Of a DNA stretch of 64,000 nucleotides, positions 51,541-59,978 are shown in pieces (the first letter of the stretch is position 1; the number at the start of each line of letters is the position of its first letter). The position numbers were made by a program, and so were the translations under genes. The stretch is from Candidatus Zixiibacteriota bacterium (GTDB lineage: Bacteria; Zixibacteria; MSB-5A5; GN15; FEB-12). The stretch spans positions 124,001-188,000 of the forward strand of contig DAOSXA010000002.1 in NCBI GenBank assembly GCA_035380245.1, given 5' to 3'. The notes beneath the pieces are model-generated. The model was not told the origin of the DNA, did not search any database, and saw only the letters and a program-made list of their open reading frames with translations.

Positions 51541-52842
51541 CTATAGAAACTCCATTCCTTGTTTTTCAAAATTCTTTCGATTGAAAATACCGAAGTAATC
51601 GATAATTACCGGTTTACGACCTGTCATGCGTACCAGATCAGTCGGTTTGATCTTCTTGAATCCGGCATGAGCGCACCCGACAACCACAGCCCGGCTCCCT
51701 TTGAGGGCTTCTGAAATATCCTTACAAAGATCCAGACCGGCATCCGGAAGACGTTTGGCTTTTTTCAGATAAGGATCGTACAGCGTCGGTTTAGCACCAC
51801 GTTTTCTCAGCATCTGAGCCAATTTGACAGCTTGTGAACCACGAGTATCATCGGTCTCCGGTTTAAAAGCCACTCCGAGTATCGCGATTCGTTTGCCCTT
51901 CAAACTGCCGAGTTTTTTCTTAAGCCTTTCTATTATTCCTTCCAGTATCTGATCGTTGATCAGCAGCGCCGTATAGGCCGTCTGAAAATCGAATGAAGGC
52001 TCAAGTTCCGAGGAATTGATCAAATGGCAGTCTTTGGGCAGACATGAACCGCCAAATCCCAGGCCCGGAGTGAAGTATTCGAGACCGATCCGTGGATCTC
52101 GACCTATCCCCTCTCGGACAGCCTCCATATCGAGACTCTCGACACGAGCATACTCAGCCAGTTCGTTGATAAATGCCAGACGGTGAGACAGGTATAAATT
52201 TGATCCCAGCTTGACAAGCTCCGCACTTCTAAGGTCGGTAACGACAAACGGTGTTCGTTTCGGATATAGTGATTTCAAGAGTTTCTCGACCGCACTACCA
52301 TGATGCCCCTGTGGAGTACCAATAACCACACGCCAGGGAGAGGCTGTGTCTTCGTAGGCGAAACCTTCGCGTAAAAACTCCGGTGCAACGGTTACCTCGA
52401 CCAAATCCGCGGCAGGAGTCCTGGCTACTAATCCGGCAAACATCTCTGCAAAACCAAGCACGTTGGTCGATTTCAGGATAACGGAGCCTTTTCGCTTTCT
52501 TTGCGTACTGCCAATCCAACCGGCCATGCGTTCGAATGCCGACAGTTTCATTTTCCAGGTTTTCTGATCGGCTGAATCGATAGCGATAACGATTGTACCG
52601 GCGCTTGCAAAATCGTCCGGATGTGGTTCATCAACAGTCAGTCGGTCGGTCTTAATCAGCTTCCGAAATTCCCGATCGAGTCGTGGTTCATGAAAATGAA
52701 GTTTACCGCCGTTGAGGGATTCGACCAGTATTGGATTCTTTTCGGCCACTACAACCGAGCAGCCTTTGTTTGCCATGAAGGTCGCAGTGGCCAGGCCGAC
52801 AAAACCGGCACCGACTACGAGGATTGATTTCTCAGTTGTCAT
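51541..52842 (-). CDS. Nucleotide-sugar (UDP-glucose/GDP-mannose type) dehydrogenase
   Basis: A 433-residue NAD-dependent four-electron dehydrogenase making a nucleotide-sugar uronic acid. NAD loop VGAGFVGLA (10-18), APEFLREG (153-160), Lys211 and Asn215, and catalytic Cys267 in FGGSCLPKD are all present, as is the C-terminal domain LGVAFKPETDDTRGS. The common KSTVPPGT turn reads KSTNVLGF (124-131), an unusual variant. A strong promoter with a perfect TATAAT ends only about nine bases before the ATG, and there is no Shine-Dalgarno sequence, suggesting a leaderless message. Confidence 0.9.
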   Translation of the reverse strand: MTTEKSILVVGAGFVGLATATFMANKGCSVVVAEKNPILVESLNGGKLHFHEPRLDREFRKLIKTDRLTVDEPHPDDFASAGTIVIAIDSADQKTWKMKLSAFERMAGWIGSTQRKRKGSVILKSTNVLGFAEMFAGLVARTPAADLVEVTVAPEFLREGFAYEDTASPWRVVIGTPQGHHGSAVEKLLKSLYPKRTPFVVTDLRSAELVKLGSNLYLSHRLAFINELAEYARVESLDMEAVREGIGRDPRIGLEYFTPGLGFGGSCLPKDCHLINSSELEPSFDFQTAYTALLINDQILEGIIERLKKKLGSLKGKRIAILGVAFKPETDDTRGSQAVKLAQMLRKRGAKPTLYDPYLKKAKRLPDAGLDLCKDISEALKGSRAVVVGCAHAGFKKIKPTDLVRMTGRKPVIIDYFGIFNRKNFEKQGMEFL

Positions 52843-52850
52843 ATCGGAGA

Positions 52851-52879
52851 ATTATAACGAGGACGACGAGGATAGCCAA
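52851..52879 (-). promoter_or_regulatory. Promoter of the nucleotide-sugar dehydrogenase gene
   Basis: On the minus strand TTGGCT (52879-52874), a 17-base spacer and a perfect TATAAT (52856-52851). The RNA would start at about 52844, two or three bases before the ATG (52842). Confidence 0.6.
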
Positions 52880-52885
52880 GCAGTT

Positions 52886-53797
52886 TTAGGTCGTTTCCTT
52901 GAAACCCCAGTTCAGCAACTTGCGAGCTTCTTTGAATCGGAGTTTGTCGCCCGGCACGCCGAGGACCACCGCCGTCAGTCTCTGTCCGGTTTTATTGCGC
53001 ACGATTGTCCCCAGACAATAATCCGAGGCCTGGATATAACCGGTTTTACCGGCCATCACTTTGTAGGGTGACCAGATCAGGAGATTGGTATTACCCATGG
53101 GCAGCTTGTTGTATCGTTTTCTGTTAAGGTAAGTCGCTTCATAGCGCTTTTTCGAGGTGATCTTGGCAATGGTAGGATATTCAAAGGCATAATGGAGCAT
53201 CTTGGCTACTTCTATTGCCGTCGAAACGTTACGTTGATCCAGCCCCGAAGGCTCATAAAAACGGCTGTGGGACAAACCAAGCTCGGCAGCTTTTTTATTC
53301 ATGAGAGCGGCGAAAGCATCGATAGAACCGGCCGTCGCCCGAGCCAGCGCTCGTGCTGCGCGGTTATCGGAACAAAGCAGCATAGCATGAAGTAAATCAC
53401 GAAGAGTCATCTGCGACCCTACTGTTAGACGTGATTTAGATGAACGATAGGCGTCGGCTTTGGTAATTGTCTCCGTATTATGATCGAGATCGATACCGGC
53501 GTCGAGAATTACCATGGCTGATATCAACTTCGATATCGAAGCAATCGGACGGACATCATCCCCGTGTTTGGAATATAGCACCTCGCCGTTATCGTAGTTA
53601 ACCAGCACCGCAGCCTTCAGATTTAAGTAAGGTCCCTTTTCACGAACGTGATCATAATCGAAATGAAAATGCTGATTGACGGCAGCCTGGGTGTCGATTG
53701 TCGTATGTGGTTCGAAAAACTGTAAGGTACCGGTGGACAGAATCAACAATGCCAGGAGGTAAGCCCCGATACCGAAAATGTGTTGTCTAATGCCCAT
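52886..53797 (-). CDS. D-alanyl-D-alanine carboxypeptidase (S11 family)
   Basis: Penicillin-binding protein that trims the terminal D-Ala from murein stem peptides. The 303-residue protein has an N-terminal membrane anchor or signal (about 8-27) and the three serine-DD-peptidase motifs: S87-x-x-K90 (ASISK), SDN at 143-145 and KTG at 251-253. It lacks the C-terminal beta domain and amphipathic anchor of PBP5, so the N-terminal helix probably holds it in the inner membrane. It lies between the ABC exporter and the sugar genes and may have its own transcript. Confidence 0.93.
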   Translation of the reverse strand: MGIRQHIFGIGAYLLALLILSTGTLQFFEPHTTIDTQAAVNQHFHFDYDHVREKGPYLNLKAAVLVNYDNGEVLYSKHGDDVRPIASISKLISAMVILDAGIDLDHNTETITKADAYRSSKSRLTVGSQMTLRDLLHAMLLCSDNRAARALARATAGSIDAFAALMNKKAAELGLSHSRFYEPSGLDQRNVSTAIEVAKMLHYAFEYPTIAKITSKKRYEATYLNRKRYNKLPMGNTNLLIWSPYKVMAGKTGYIQASDYCLGTIVRNKTGQRLTAVVLGVPGDKLRFKEARKLLNWGFKETT

Positions 53798-53822
53798 AGT
53801 TGTTTAATCGACCGGCCCCAGC

Positions 53823-55133
53823 TCAGTATTTAATCCACTTAATAATCTCCGGCAGCGTTGGCCGTTTGCCGTACATCAAAATGCCGATTCGGAATATCTT
53901 GCTCGTTATCCAGATCATACCGAGCACGGAAACGATGACGACAATTAACGACAACGTAGCTTCGCCGACTATCCCGGAAAAGAGTGATATCTCGGTCAGG
54001 GTTGGGGCAACAAAGGCTACTCGCATCATTGTCATCGTGGGTGCCGTCAGTGGTATGAAGGAGAGCACTGTGGCCATGGTTGAATGCGGGTCCTGTACCA
54101 CTGAAATTCCCAATATGAAAGGCAGAATCATCGTAATGCTGATCGGGGCAACGAAAGATTGTGCTTCCTTCTCCGAGGTTACCACCGAACCGATCAAAGC
54201 GAACAAAGTCGAAAACAGTAAATATCCGAAAATAAGGAAAAGCACGAAGAATATAACGATGACCGGATCGAACATCATACGTGCGACCGCCGGATCCACG
54301 TCCAGCGCACCTTTTATCGAAAACAATCCCATTCCCAACACGCACCAGATCGCCACTTGCGTAAACGTCGCCGCCCCCAAACCGACTATTTTCCCGCACA
54401 TGAGCTGGAAAGGACTGACCGAACTGATCAGTACCTCCATGATACGTGAGTTCTTTTCCTCGATTACGGAACGCATAACCAATTGCCCGTAACCAAGGAT
54501 CATGCTGAACATAATGCCGACGAACACTAAGGCACTGAAATACTTCGTGGTGAACGGAATCGATTCACCTTTCGTATCCTGTGTGACGAGATTTACGTTG
54601 TGAGTCAGTTCCAGCACTGAATCGACGCTCAGATTGATATCGGAATGTTCCAGTCGAATCGAAGAAAGAATACCGGACAGTTTTCCCTCGAAGCGATTGA
54701 GTGATGTGAAATTATCCGAATTGGTGATTAAAAACAAATTACTGTCTGACAACTGCGGCTCAGGAAGAAGCACCAGCACGTACTTGAGTTTCTTCTCGGA
54801 GACAAGGGTACGCATGGAGTCTTCAGCTTGCTTGAAACGGGTAGTATCTGCCGGATCGATTTTATACAGTTCCTGGACGTTGTAATAAGGTTTGGTGGTA
54901 TCTTCGAGGCGATACTCTTTTAGCGATTCAACGAACCTCTCCCCTACCTCATATCGAGACTGGTCAATCACCGCCATATTTTCAGTTTCGGAGGATTTCA
55001 TCCGAGCCAGGAAAGTCGGGAGAACTACAATGGTAGCCATGAGAGCCGGGGTTAGAAGGAGACCGACGATGAACGATTTCTTTTTCACCACCTGGGCGTA
55101 TTCGCGCTTCAACACTATCCAGAATTTACGCAT
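53823..55133 (-). CDS. ABC-2 type exporter permease (NatB-like)
   Basis: A 436-residue permease with one N-terminal membrane helix (about 20-40), a large extracytoplasmic domain (about 45-215) and five or six C-terminal helices (about 220-420), the layout of NatB/YhaP-type ABC-2 transporters. The motif SVIEEKNSRIMEVLISSVSPFQL, shortened to EEKNSRIMEVLISSVSP, is diagnostic. GGGAGGAGG a few bases before ATG 55133 fixes the start; the open frame to 55220 is spurious. It overlaps the ATPase gene by eight bases. The substrate is unknown; Na+ export is only one known role of this family. Confidence 0.88.
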   Translation of the reverse strand: MRKFWIVLKREYAQVVKKKSFIVGLLLTPALMATIVVLPTFLARMKSSETENMAVIDQSRYEVGERFVESLKEYRLEDTTKPYYNVQELYKIDPADTTRFKQAEDSMRTLVSEKKLKYVLVLLPEPQLSDSNLFLITNSDNFTSLNRFEGKLSGILSSIRLEHSDINLSVDSVLELTHNVNLVTQDTKGESIPFTTKYFSALVFVGIMFSMILGYGQLVMRSVIEEKNSRIMEVLISSVSPFQLMCGKIVGLGAATFTQVAIWCVLGMGLFSIKGALDVDPAVARMMFDPVIVIFFVLFLIFGYLLFSTLFALIGSVVTSEKEAQSFVAPISITMILPFILGISVVQDPHSTMATVLSFIPLTAPTMTMMRVAFVAPTLTEISLFSGIVGEATLSLIVVIVSVLGMIWITSKIFRIGILMYGKRPTLPEIIKWIKY

Positions 55134-56070
55134 GGGCGCCTCCTCCCGTTCCGGAAGCCAGTTGATCGGGATCGACACCAGCCACCTCGATGAAGATATT
55201 ATAGAGAGAGGGCTCCTCAATGGAAAACCGTCGCACGGAAACTTTGGAAGCCACCGCCTGAAGGATGGCGTTGCTGTCGGCGCCGTCGGCCAGTTGTAAC
55301 TCCAGATAATTGGGATAAGTCACCAGGCGTGACACCCCCGGTAGCTGGTTGACAAAACTCGCGTCGCCGTCAACGACGAGTTCGATCGTATTCGTACCGT
55401 GCGCGGCTTTAACTTCGCTCATGCGTCCGTCGAGGACTTTCGAGCCTCGGTTGATCATACAGACATGATCACAGAGTTTCTCGGCCTGTTCCATCACATG
55501 AGTCGAAAAAAGGATCGTCTTGCCGCGTGCCTTCAGATCGAGAATCACCGATTTGATTAATTCTATGTTGAGCGGGTCAAGCCCCGAAAAGAGCTCATCC
55601 AGAATGATCAATTCGGGATCGTGCAGTATGGTGGTAATGAACTGGAGCTTCTGCTGCATTCCTTTGGAGAGTTCTTCCACCTTGTGATCTTTGTATTCGA
55701 GCAGGTTCATGCGCTCGAGCCAGGGAACGGCTTCCTTACGGCTGCGTGTCTCGGGGAAGCCTTTTAACGCCGCCATGTAGGTGATGATTTCAAGTACGGT
55801 CATTTTTTTATAGAGACCGCGTTCCTCGGGCAGATAACCGACAATGTTCTTAAAATCAGCCGGTCGCTCACGGCCCTCGATCAACACCCGTCCCGAGTCC
55901 GGTACCGTGATATTCATTATCATGCGAATAGTCGTTGTTTTACCGGCTCCATTGGGACCGATAACGCCATAAATAGATCCGCGTGGAACTTCCAGCGAAA
56001 GATTCCTGACGGCAACTTTAGCGCCAAACGACTTATTGATATTCTCAAGTACAAGATACGACATGGACAC
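55126..56070 (-). CDS. ABC exporter ATP-binding protein (NatA-like)
   Basis: A 314-residue ATPase. Walker A is GPNGAGKTT (38-46), the ABC signature is LSKGMQQKLQ, Walker B is LIILDELFSGLDP and the switch His is in STHVMEQ. The C-terminal extension of about 90 residues (from ANGTNTIEL-like AHGTNTIELVV) is common to NatA-type subunits. The start is GTG 56070 or ATG 56064; an AAGGA lies 12 and 18 bases upstream respectively, so GTG is slightly favoured. It forms a transporter with the following permease. Confidence 0.92.
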   Translation of the reverse strand: MSMSYLVLENINKSFGAKVAVRNLSLEVPRGSIYGVIGPNGAGKTTTIRMIMNITVPDSGRVLIEGRERPADFKNIVGYLPEERGLYKKMTVLEIITYMAALKGFPETRSRKEAVPWLERMNLLEYKDHKVEELSKGMQQKLQFITTILHDPELIILDELFSGLDPLNIELIKSVILDLKARGKTILFSTHVMEQAEKLCDHVCMINRGSKVLDGRMSEVKAAHGTNTIELVVDGDASFVNQLPGVSRLVTYPNYLELQLADGADSNAILQAVASKVSVRRFSIEEPSLYNIFIEVAGVDPDQLASGTGGGAHA

Positions 56071-56114
56071 AGTTATTAACCGTCCTTTCGCTTGCAGTCA
56101 AATAAAAACCCATT

Positions 56115-56888
56115 TCATCCGTTAAGCATCTGAACGAAGGCAAAAGCATCGCGGGCCGCATGGCCATGGTGACAGTTGTTAAAGAACATATAAACCGTCT
56201 TAGTTTTTGTCTTCAGCTTCATGATTTTCTGTCGCCATTCCTCGAGCTCTTCCTTGCTGTAGGCATAATCGTAACGCAAAGCTCCGCTGTTCCACCACTT
56301 CTCGGCATTGCGGCCGTGCATGCGAACATAGCCGGTATCGGTGGTGGCAAAAGCGTCGGGATTAAGCAAACCCGGAAGAGCCGGTTCATCGACACAGACA
56401 TAACCGATTTCATGACGGCACAGGAAATCGTACATGGGGCGGTTGACCCAGCCGTTATGCCGAAACTCCACGAACAGCCGGTTGGGTTTTAGTGTTTCGT
56501 TGATCACAGCGAGATAATCAAGATTGTTCTGAGAGAATTTGAACGAATAGGGAAACTGGGCTAAAGTACCGGCCAGCTTGCCGGACTCTTCAAACGGCTT
56601 CAGTGCCTCGCGATATGCCGCCACATCCGCCTCCAGATCGGAGCGGCGATGAGTAAAGGACTGCGGCACCTTGATCATGAAATCGAATCCTTCCGGGGCT
56701 TTCTTGACCATATTCGCCATTACAGCCGGATGGGGAATGCGATAATAGGTCGAGTTGATCTCGACCGTACGGAAGAACTTGACGTAATGATCGAGCATTT
56801 TCCCCTTGTCGAGCTTCTCAGGGTAAAACGGTCCTTTCCAGTCGTTGAAGCTGTAGCCGGATGTCCCGACACGAACATCTGCATTCAT
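56115..56888 (-). CDS. DUF72 (YecE-like) protein
   Basis: A 257-residue protein of the DUF72 family, a TIM-barrel fold of unknown function. It begins VRVGTSGYSFNDWKGPFYPE and contains FFRTVEINSTYYRIP, GFDFMIKVPQSFTH, FVEFRHNGW and, at the end, VYMFFNNCHHGHAARDA, all standard for the family; the conserved His and Asn residues of the last motif are thought to form an active site. GAGGTGAT nine bases before ATG 56888 supports the start. A nuclease or sugar-enzyme role has been guessed for relatives but not shown. Confidence 0.9.
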   Translation of the reverse strand: MNADVRVGTSGYSFNDWKGPFYPEKLDKGKMLDHYVKFFRTVEINSTYYRIPHPAVMANMVKKAPEGFDFMIKVPQSFTHRRSDLEADVAAYREALKPFEESGKLAGTLAQFPYSFKFSQNNLDYLAVINETLKPNRLFVEFRHNGWVNRPMYDFLCRHEIGYVCVDEPALPGLLNPDAFATTDTGYVRMHGRNAEKWWNSGALRYDYAYSKEELEEWRQKIMKLKTKTKTVYMFFNNCHHGHAARDAFAFVQMLNG

Positions 56889-56987
56889 CTTTGATTATCA
56901 CCTCTGTGTTTCTCGATAGTCATACTCCTGTACGGAGGGGATATTCAACAGGTTGCACCGGGAAAATGCTCTGAGAAGAAACTCGTT

Positions 56988-57602
56988 TCAGCGGGTCAGG
57001 TGCAAAAAATCGGACAGAAGGAATTCCATACGACCGATGAAGGTCGACATACGCGACATGACCGTATAGCCGAAAGTCGTTCCGAAGAACAACATCAAAA
57101 ACCAGGTGCCGGCCTTTGCGGCAGCGCCGAAAACCCCGGTGTGTTCCCGACTGAAATAGAAATAGCAAAGCGTACATATAACACCGGCCAGCACGATGAT
57201 AGCCGCCATGTCAGGCATGCCGCCTTCACCGAGTAACGGCGCGACCGTGGCCGACATCTGTGTGAGTGTCCGTTGTTCCAGCATGGTCGGAATGGCGATA
57301 CCTGCTCCGGAACCGATCATCACCGCAATAGGTATTCGCGACAGTCCTCGCAGTTTTGGCACGAACCGGGAGAACATCAGCAATCCCAGGATCAACGGAA
57401 CGATTAAAGAGAGTCTCCCATCGCCAAACAGCGGCGCAAAAAGAATATCGACAAGAGTATTAGACCAGACAATCACAAGCGTGTAACCGATCGAGACCCC
57501 TATCAACAATGTCTCGGCCATCTTGTAAACCGGATTATCACGATACAAGAACGATAGGATCGCCAATGTCAGCAGTCCGGCAATAAAAGTGCCTGCATCC
57601 AT
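56988..57602 (-). CDS. Polytopic membrane protein, fourth gene of an unknown four-gene membrane operon
   Basis: A 204-residue protein I do not recognise, with six or seven hydrophobic segments (about 5-22, 33-52, 70-88, 95-110, 134-155, 170-190). Charged loops are short (YRDNPVYKMAE, RFVPKLRGLSRIP). MPDMAAIIVLAGVICTLCYFYFS, cut here to MAAIIVLAGVICTLCYFYF, is one helix, and ISIGYTLVIVWSN-like VSIGYTLVIVWSN another. ATG 57602 shares one base with the stop of the preceding gene (TGATG) and follows a GGGGGGAG ribosome binding site, which excludes the longer frame to 57635. It probably forms a membrane complex with the three genes before it. Confidence 0.7.
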   Translation of the reverse strand: MDAGTFIAGLLTLAILSFLYRDNPVYKMAETLLIGVSIGYTLVIVWSNTLVDILFAPLFGDGRLSLIVPLILGLLMFSRFVPKLRGLSRIPIAVMIGSGAGIAIPTMLEQRTLTQMSATVAPLLGEGGMPDMAAIIVLAGVICTLCYFYFSREHTGVFGAAAKAGTWFLMLFFGTTFGYTVMSRMSTFIGRMEFLLSDFLHLTR

Positions 57603-58411
57603 CAGGACTCTCCCCCCTTCCGGCGTGAGCGCCACCAGACCACATTGCCGATAATGATCATCAAAATGACGTAAAGGTGAGCCGCAGTCTGGGCCGGCAT
57701 ACCGCGCCCGCCGCCGCCGGGATGGCCAATCAACTTCTCATATTCAGCGGCTCCGCGAAGACCTCCGATCATCGCATGCAATTGATCGCTGGCAAGATAG
57801 GGATCGTAGGTAGTCACCATGGCGGCCGTCACCCCGGCGATAATGGTCAGATCATGTCTAATACGACCATATTCGATCCAGTGCGTCGTGAAAGAGCCAT
57901 CGGCAATCGAAAGCACCGCCGCGATGTCGTCATAGCTGTGTATTCCGGCCATCATTGGAATTGTCTTAACGTCCTGGCCGCGATAATCTTGCGGGTAGGT
58001 AGCCTCAATCGATTCGGCCATGGAGAGAATCGCCGCTATGTACTGTGGCTTGAAACCGAGGAAAACATAATCACGACCGTATTCACGATCGTATTCTTCT
58101 CCGATGCGCTCAAGCATGCGATAACCGATAAGTGTCCCCTCGGCCATCAGAGCGACACCGATAAGCTTGTGGCCACGCGAGAACGCGTGTCGCAGAAGGG
58201 CTTCACCGATAGGGCGGATTTCCGGCAATGATGAGGCTTCATGGTCAAACGAAACGATCAACACCGAGCCTTCGGGCAATGAATCGATATAATCGAACAT
58301 ACGCCGGGTTTCGGGAGAAACTTCCGTTTTCACCCGCAATCCCGATACCATAACGATCCCGATGAGTAAAAAAAGGCCGAGGAAGATCAAATGGCGGGAC
58401 TGGATCGACAT
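57602..58411 (-). CDS. Two-helix membrane protein with a large alpha/beta domain, third gene of the unknown operon
   Basis: A 269-residue protein of unknown function. A membrane helix at about 8-25 and another at about 245-262 flank some 215 polar residues with an alpha/beta pattern: GSVLIVSFDHEASSLPEIRP, then HAFSRGHKLIGVALMAEGT, YVFLGFKPQYIAAILSMAES and DLTIIAGVTAAMVTTYDPY. A Gly-rich turn, HPGGGGRGMP, precedes the last helix. GGAG is seven bases before ATG 58411, which overlaps the preceding stop (TGATG). Both membrane helices resemble those of the first gene in layout, so the two may be distant paralogues or partners. Confidence 0.7.
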   Translation of the reverse strand: MSIQSRHLIFLGLFLLIGIVMVSGLRVKTEVSPETRRMFDYIDSLPEGSVLIVSFDHEASSLPEIRPIGEALLRHAFSRGHKLIGVALMAEGTLIGYRMLERIGEEYDREYGRDYVFLGFKPQYIAAILSMAESIEATYPQDYRGQDVKTIPMMAGIHSYDDIAAVLSIADGSFTTHWIEYGRIRHDLTIIAGVTAAMVTTYDPYLASDQLHAMIGGLRGAAEYEKLIGHPGGGGRGMPAQTAAHLYVILMIIIGNVVWWRSRRKGGES

Positions 58412-59031
58412 CACTTCGCTCCACCCAGCCATGTGCGTTCAATGCCGAGGATAACTCGCAAGGCTGTTGTTAGCGATCCCAGCCCGATGCCGATCAAAAT
58501 CGCTCGTCGGGCGGACATTGCGGCGTTATTCCGGATCCAATCGGCGACATCAGGCAACCACGAACTGATCCATCCCCCCACGGCGCTGCGGCTAAGAAGC
58601 ATGATAAGAGCGGCTATCAACAACAACGTGGCTGAGGCCGAGCGGGCTCTGAAACCACGATAAGAGGCGGAAGCGACAAAAAACGCTAAAAGAGCAAACA
58701 CGGTCGATTGCATCGGTGTCTGAACGTTCTCGAACATCCACATGAACGGTGAATCGGCCCTGATACCCCAGAAAATAGCCAATACCGGCATCGCCAAAAA
58801 GCCAAGAAGACCAACGGTTCGATACGAGCGTTCTTCTCCGCGAGTCACTTTTTTGAGATTGTTTTGAACATATCCCGCGATTCCCACCAGAAGGGCAAAG
58901 GCAAAAACGATTTGCCAGTATTCTGCTATTCCCTGCCGCAATGAGTGTGCCAGGAGTGTGTCCGAAAAATACTGCGCGAACATCACCAGCCCGAAACCGA
59001 AACAAACTGCGAGGGCGATTTTGCGATCCAT
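58411..59031 (-). CDS. Polytopic membrane protein, second gene of the unknown operon
   Basis: A 206-residue protein I do not recognise, with about six hydrophobic segments (8-24, 42-60, 78-94, 110-128, 137-152, 180-197). ENVQTPMQSTVFALLAFFVA and YRGFRARSASATLLLIAA look like the most constrained parts, the second with several Arg residues at a membrane boundary. The start is ATG 59031, which shares one base with the stop of the upstream gene (TGATG); an upstream GTG at 59046 is less likely. It has no detectable enzyme motif. Confidence 0.7.
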   Translation of the reverse strand: MDRKIALAVCFGFGLVMFAQYFSDTLLAHSLRQGIAEYWQIVFAFALLVGIAGYVQNNLKKVTRGEERSYRTVGLLGFLAMPVLAIFWGIRADSPFMWMFENVQTPMQSTVFALLAFFVASASYRGFRARSASATLLLIAALIMLLSRSAVGGWISSWLPDVADWIRNNAAMSARRAILIGIGLGSLTTALRVILGIERTWLGGAK

Positions 59032-59858
59032 CAGAATATCCACCACGGATTATCGGGGAGAGATCCGCTCAGCGCTGCTATTGTCGCCCAAACGGCGGCA
59101 ACCAGTAAAAATGCTATGATGATTAACTTGATTATATCCTGAGCTCGCACTGAGGCCAGAATCGAGGGGTCCTTTGACAGATATCCCGACGCTGCGAACA
59201 GCTCCTCACCGATCAGGGTGTAATCACAAGCAACGATAAAAAAGGAAAGCTGAATGGTAGAGTCGGTCCCGGCGATCTGAATCGCTCCGACCGAATTACC
59301 GGTCTCGGCCAGAATCAGCGATTCGGCCTCGAACGTACCGAGCAAGAAGATTGAGGCGGGTTTGTAGCGACTGATGAGTCCGTCTACGGCGGCGGCATAG
59401 CCAAACTGGGATGAAGTTACATAACTGATATCCTCGGCACGATAACGATCGGCATACCCGCTGCGGGCATAAGCCTCGCGTACGACCTCCTGAGCGACGG
59501 TCATTATGACGGGATCATGGGTCGGGTAAACCAGACGGCAATCGTACTGGGCGGTTTTCTCGGCCACACTGGCCAGTATATTCATCGAGGCAATGGTCGT
59601 TGGGCGCTGGATGTCACCGCCCCAGCCCGGTGTATATAGCAGTGGGCGAGCCATTTCGGTGGCTCGTCCTACAGCTTCTTCGACCGCTTCCAGCCCGGGA
59701 ATACGACGAAGTTTGAAGCGCTCGCGACTACGGCGGTTGTAGGTTGTAAAAAGGACAATGGCTATGGCTATGGCCGCCGTGATGAGAGTAGGTAAACGAG
59801 CCGAATCAAACCAGGCCGTGTCGGATGTGGCCAGAATGACAGTGAGCATTGGATTCAT
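59031..59858 (-). CDS. DUF6754-like membrane protein, first gene of the unknown operon
   Basis: A 275-residue protein with one helix at about 22-39 and another at 242-262 around a 200-residue soluble domain. The domain is highly patterned: IPGLEAVEEAVGRATEMARP (53-72), YTPGWGGDIQRPTTIASMNI (75-94), then THDPVIMTVAQEVVREAY, SSQFGYAAAVDG, TFEAESLILAETG, GAIQIAGTDS and CDYTLIGEELFAASGYLS. It resembles, from memory, an uncharacterised family I know as DUF6754. ATG 59858 is chosen; a TTG at 59891 is less likely and neither has a clear ribosome binding site. It heads the operon, divergent from the ABC importer. Confidence 0.75.
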   Translation of the reverse strand: MNPMLTVILATSDTAWFDSARLPTLITAAIAIAIVLFTTYNRRSRERFKLRRIPGLEAVEEAVGRATEMARPLLYTPGWGGDIQRPTTIASMNILASVAEKTAQYDCRLVYPTHDPVIMTVAQEVVREAYARSGYADRYRAEDISYVTSSQFGYAAAVDGLISRYKPASIFLLGTFEAESLILAETGNSVGAIQIAGTDSTIQLSFFIVACDYTLIGEELFAASGYLSKDPSILASVRAQDIIKLIIIAFLLVAAVWATIAALSGSLPDNPWWIF

Positions 59859-59912
59859 TATAGATAAACGATCCGAGATGCCGTGAACCAACTCAACAAA
59901 AACATTTTATCG

Positions 59913-59941
59913 TTGACCGCAACGATTGCTCGCTCTATATC
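59913..59941 (+). promoter_or_regulatory. Promoter of the ABC importer operon
   Basis: TTGACC (59913-59918), a 17-base spacer and TATATC (59936-59941) precede ATG 59979 by 38 bases, with AAGGAGA (59964-59970) in between. It lies in the 120-bp gap shared with the divergent membrane operon. Confidence 0.5.
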
Positions 59942-59978
59942 TAGCTGGATTGGATAATGAACGAAGGAGACTAAGAAT

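Noticed and set aside
53800..54492. Open frame of about 230 codons on the plus strand opposite the NatB-like permease
   Set aside because: Thr/Ile-rich low-information product antisense to a clear membrane protein; no start signal.
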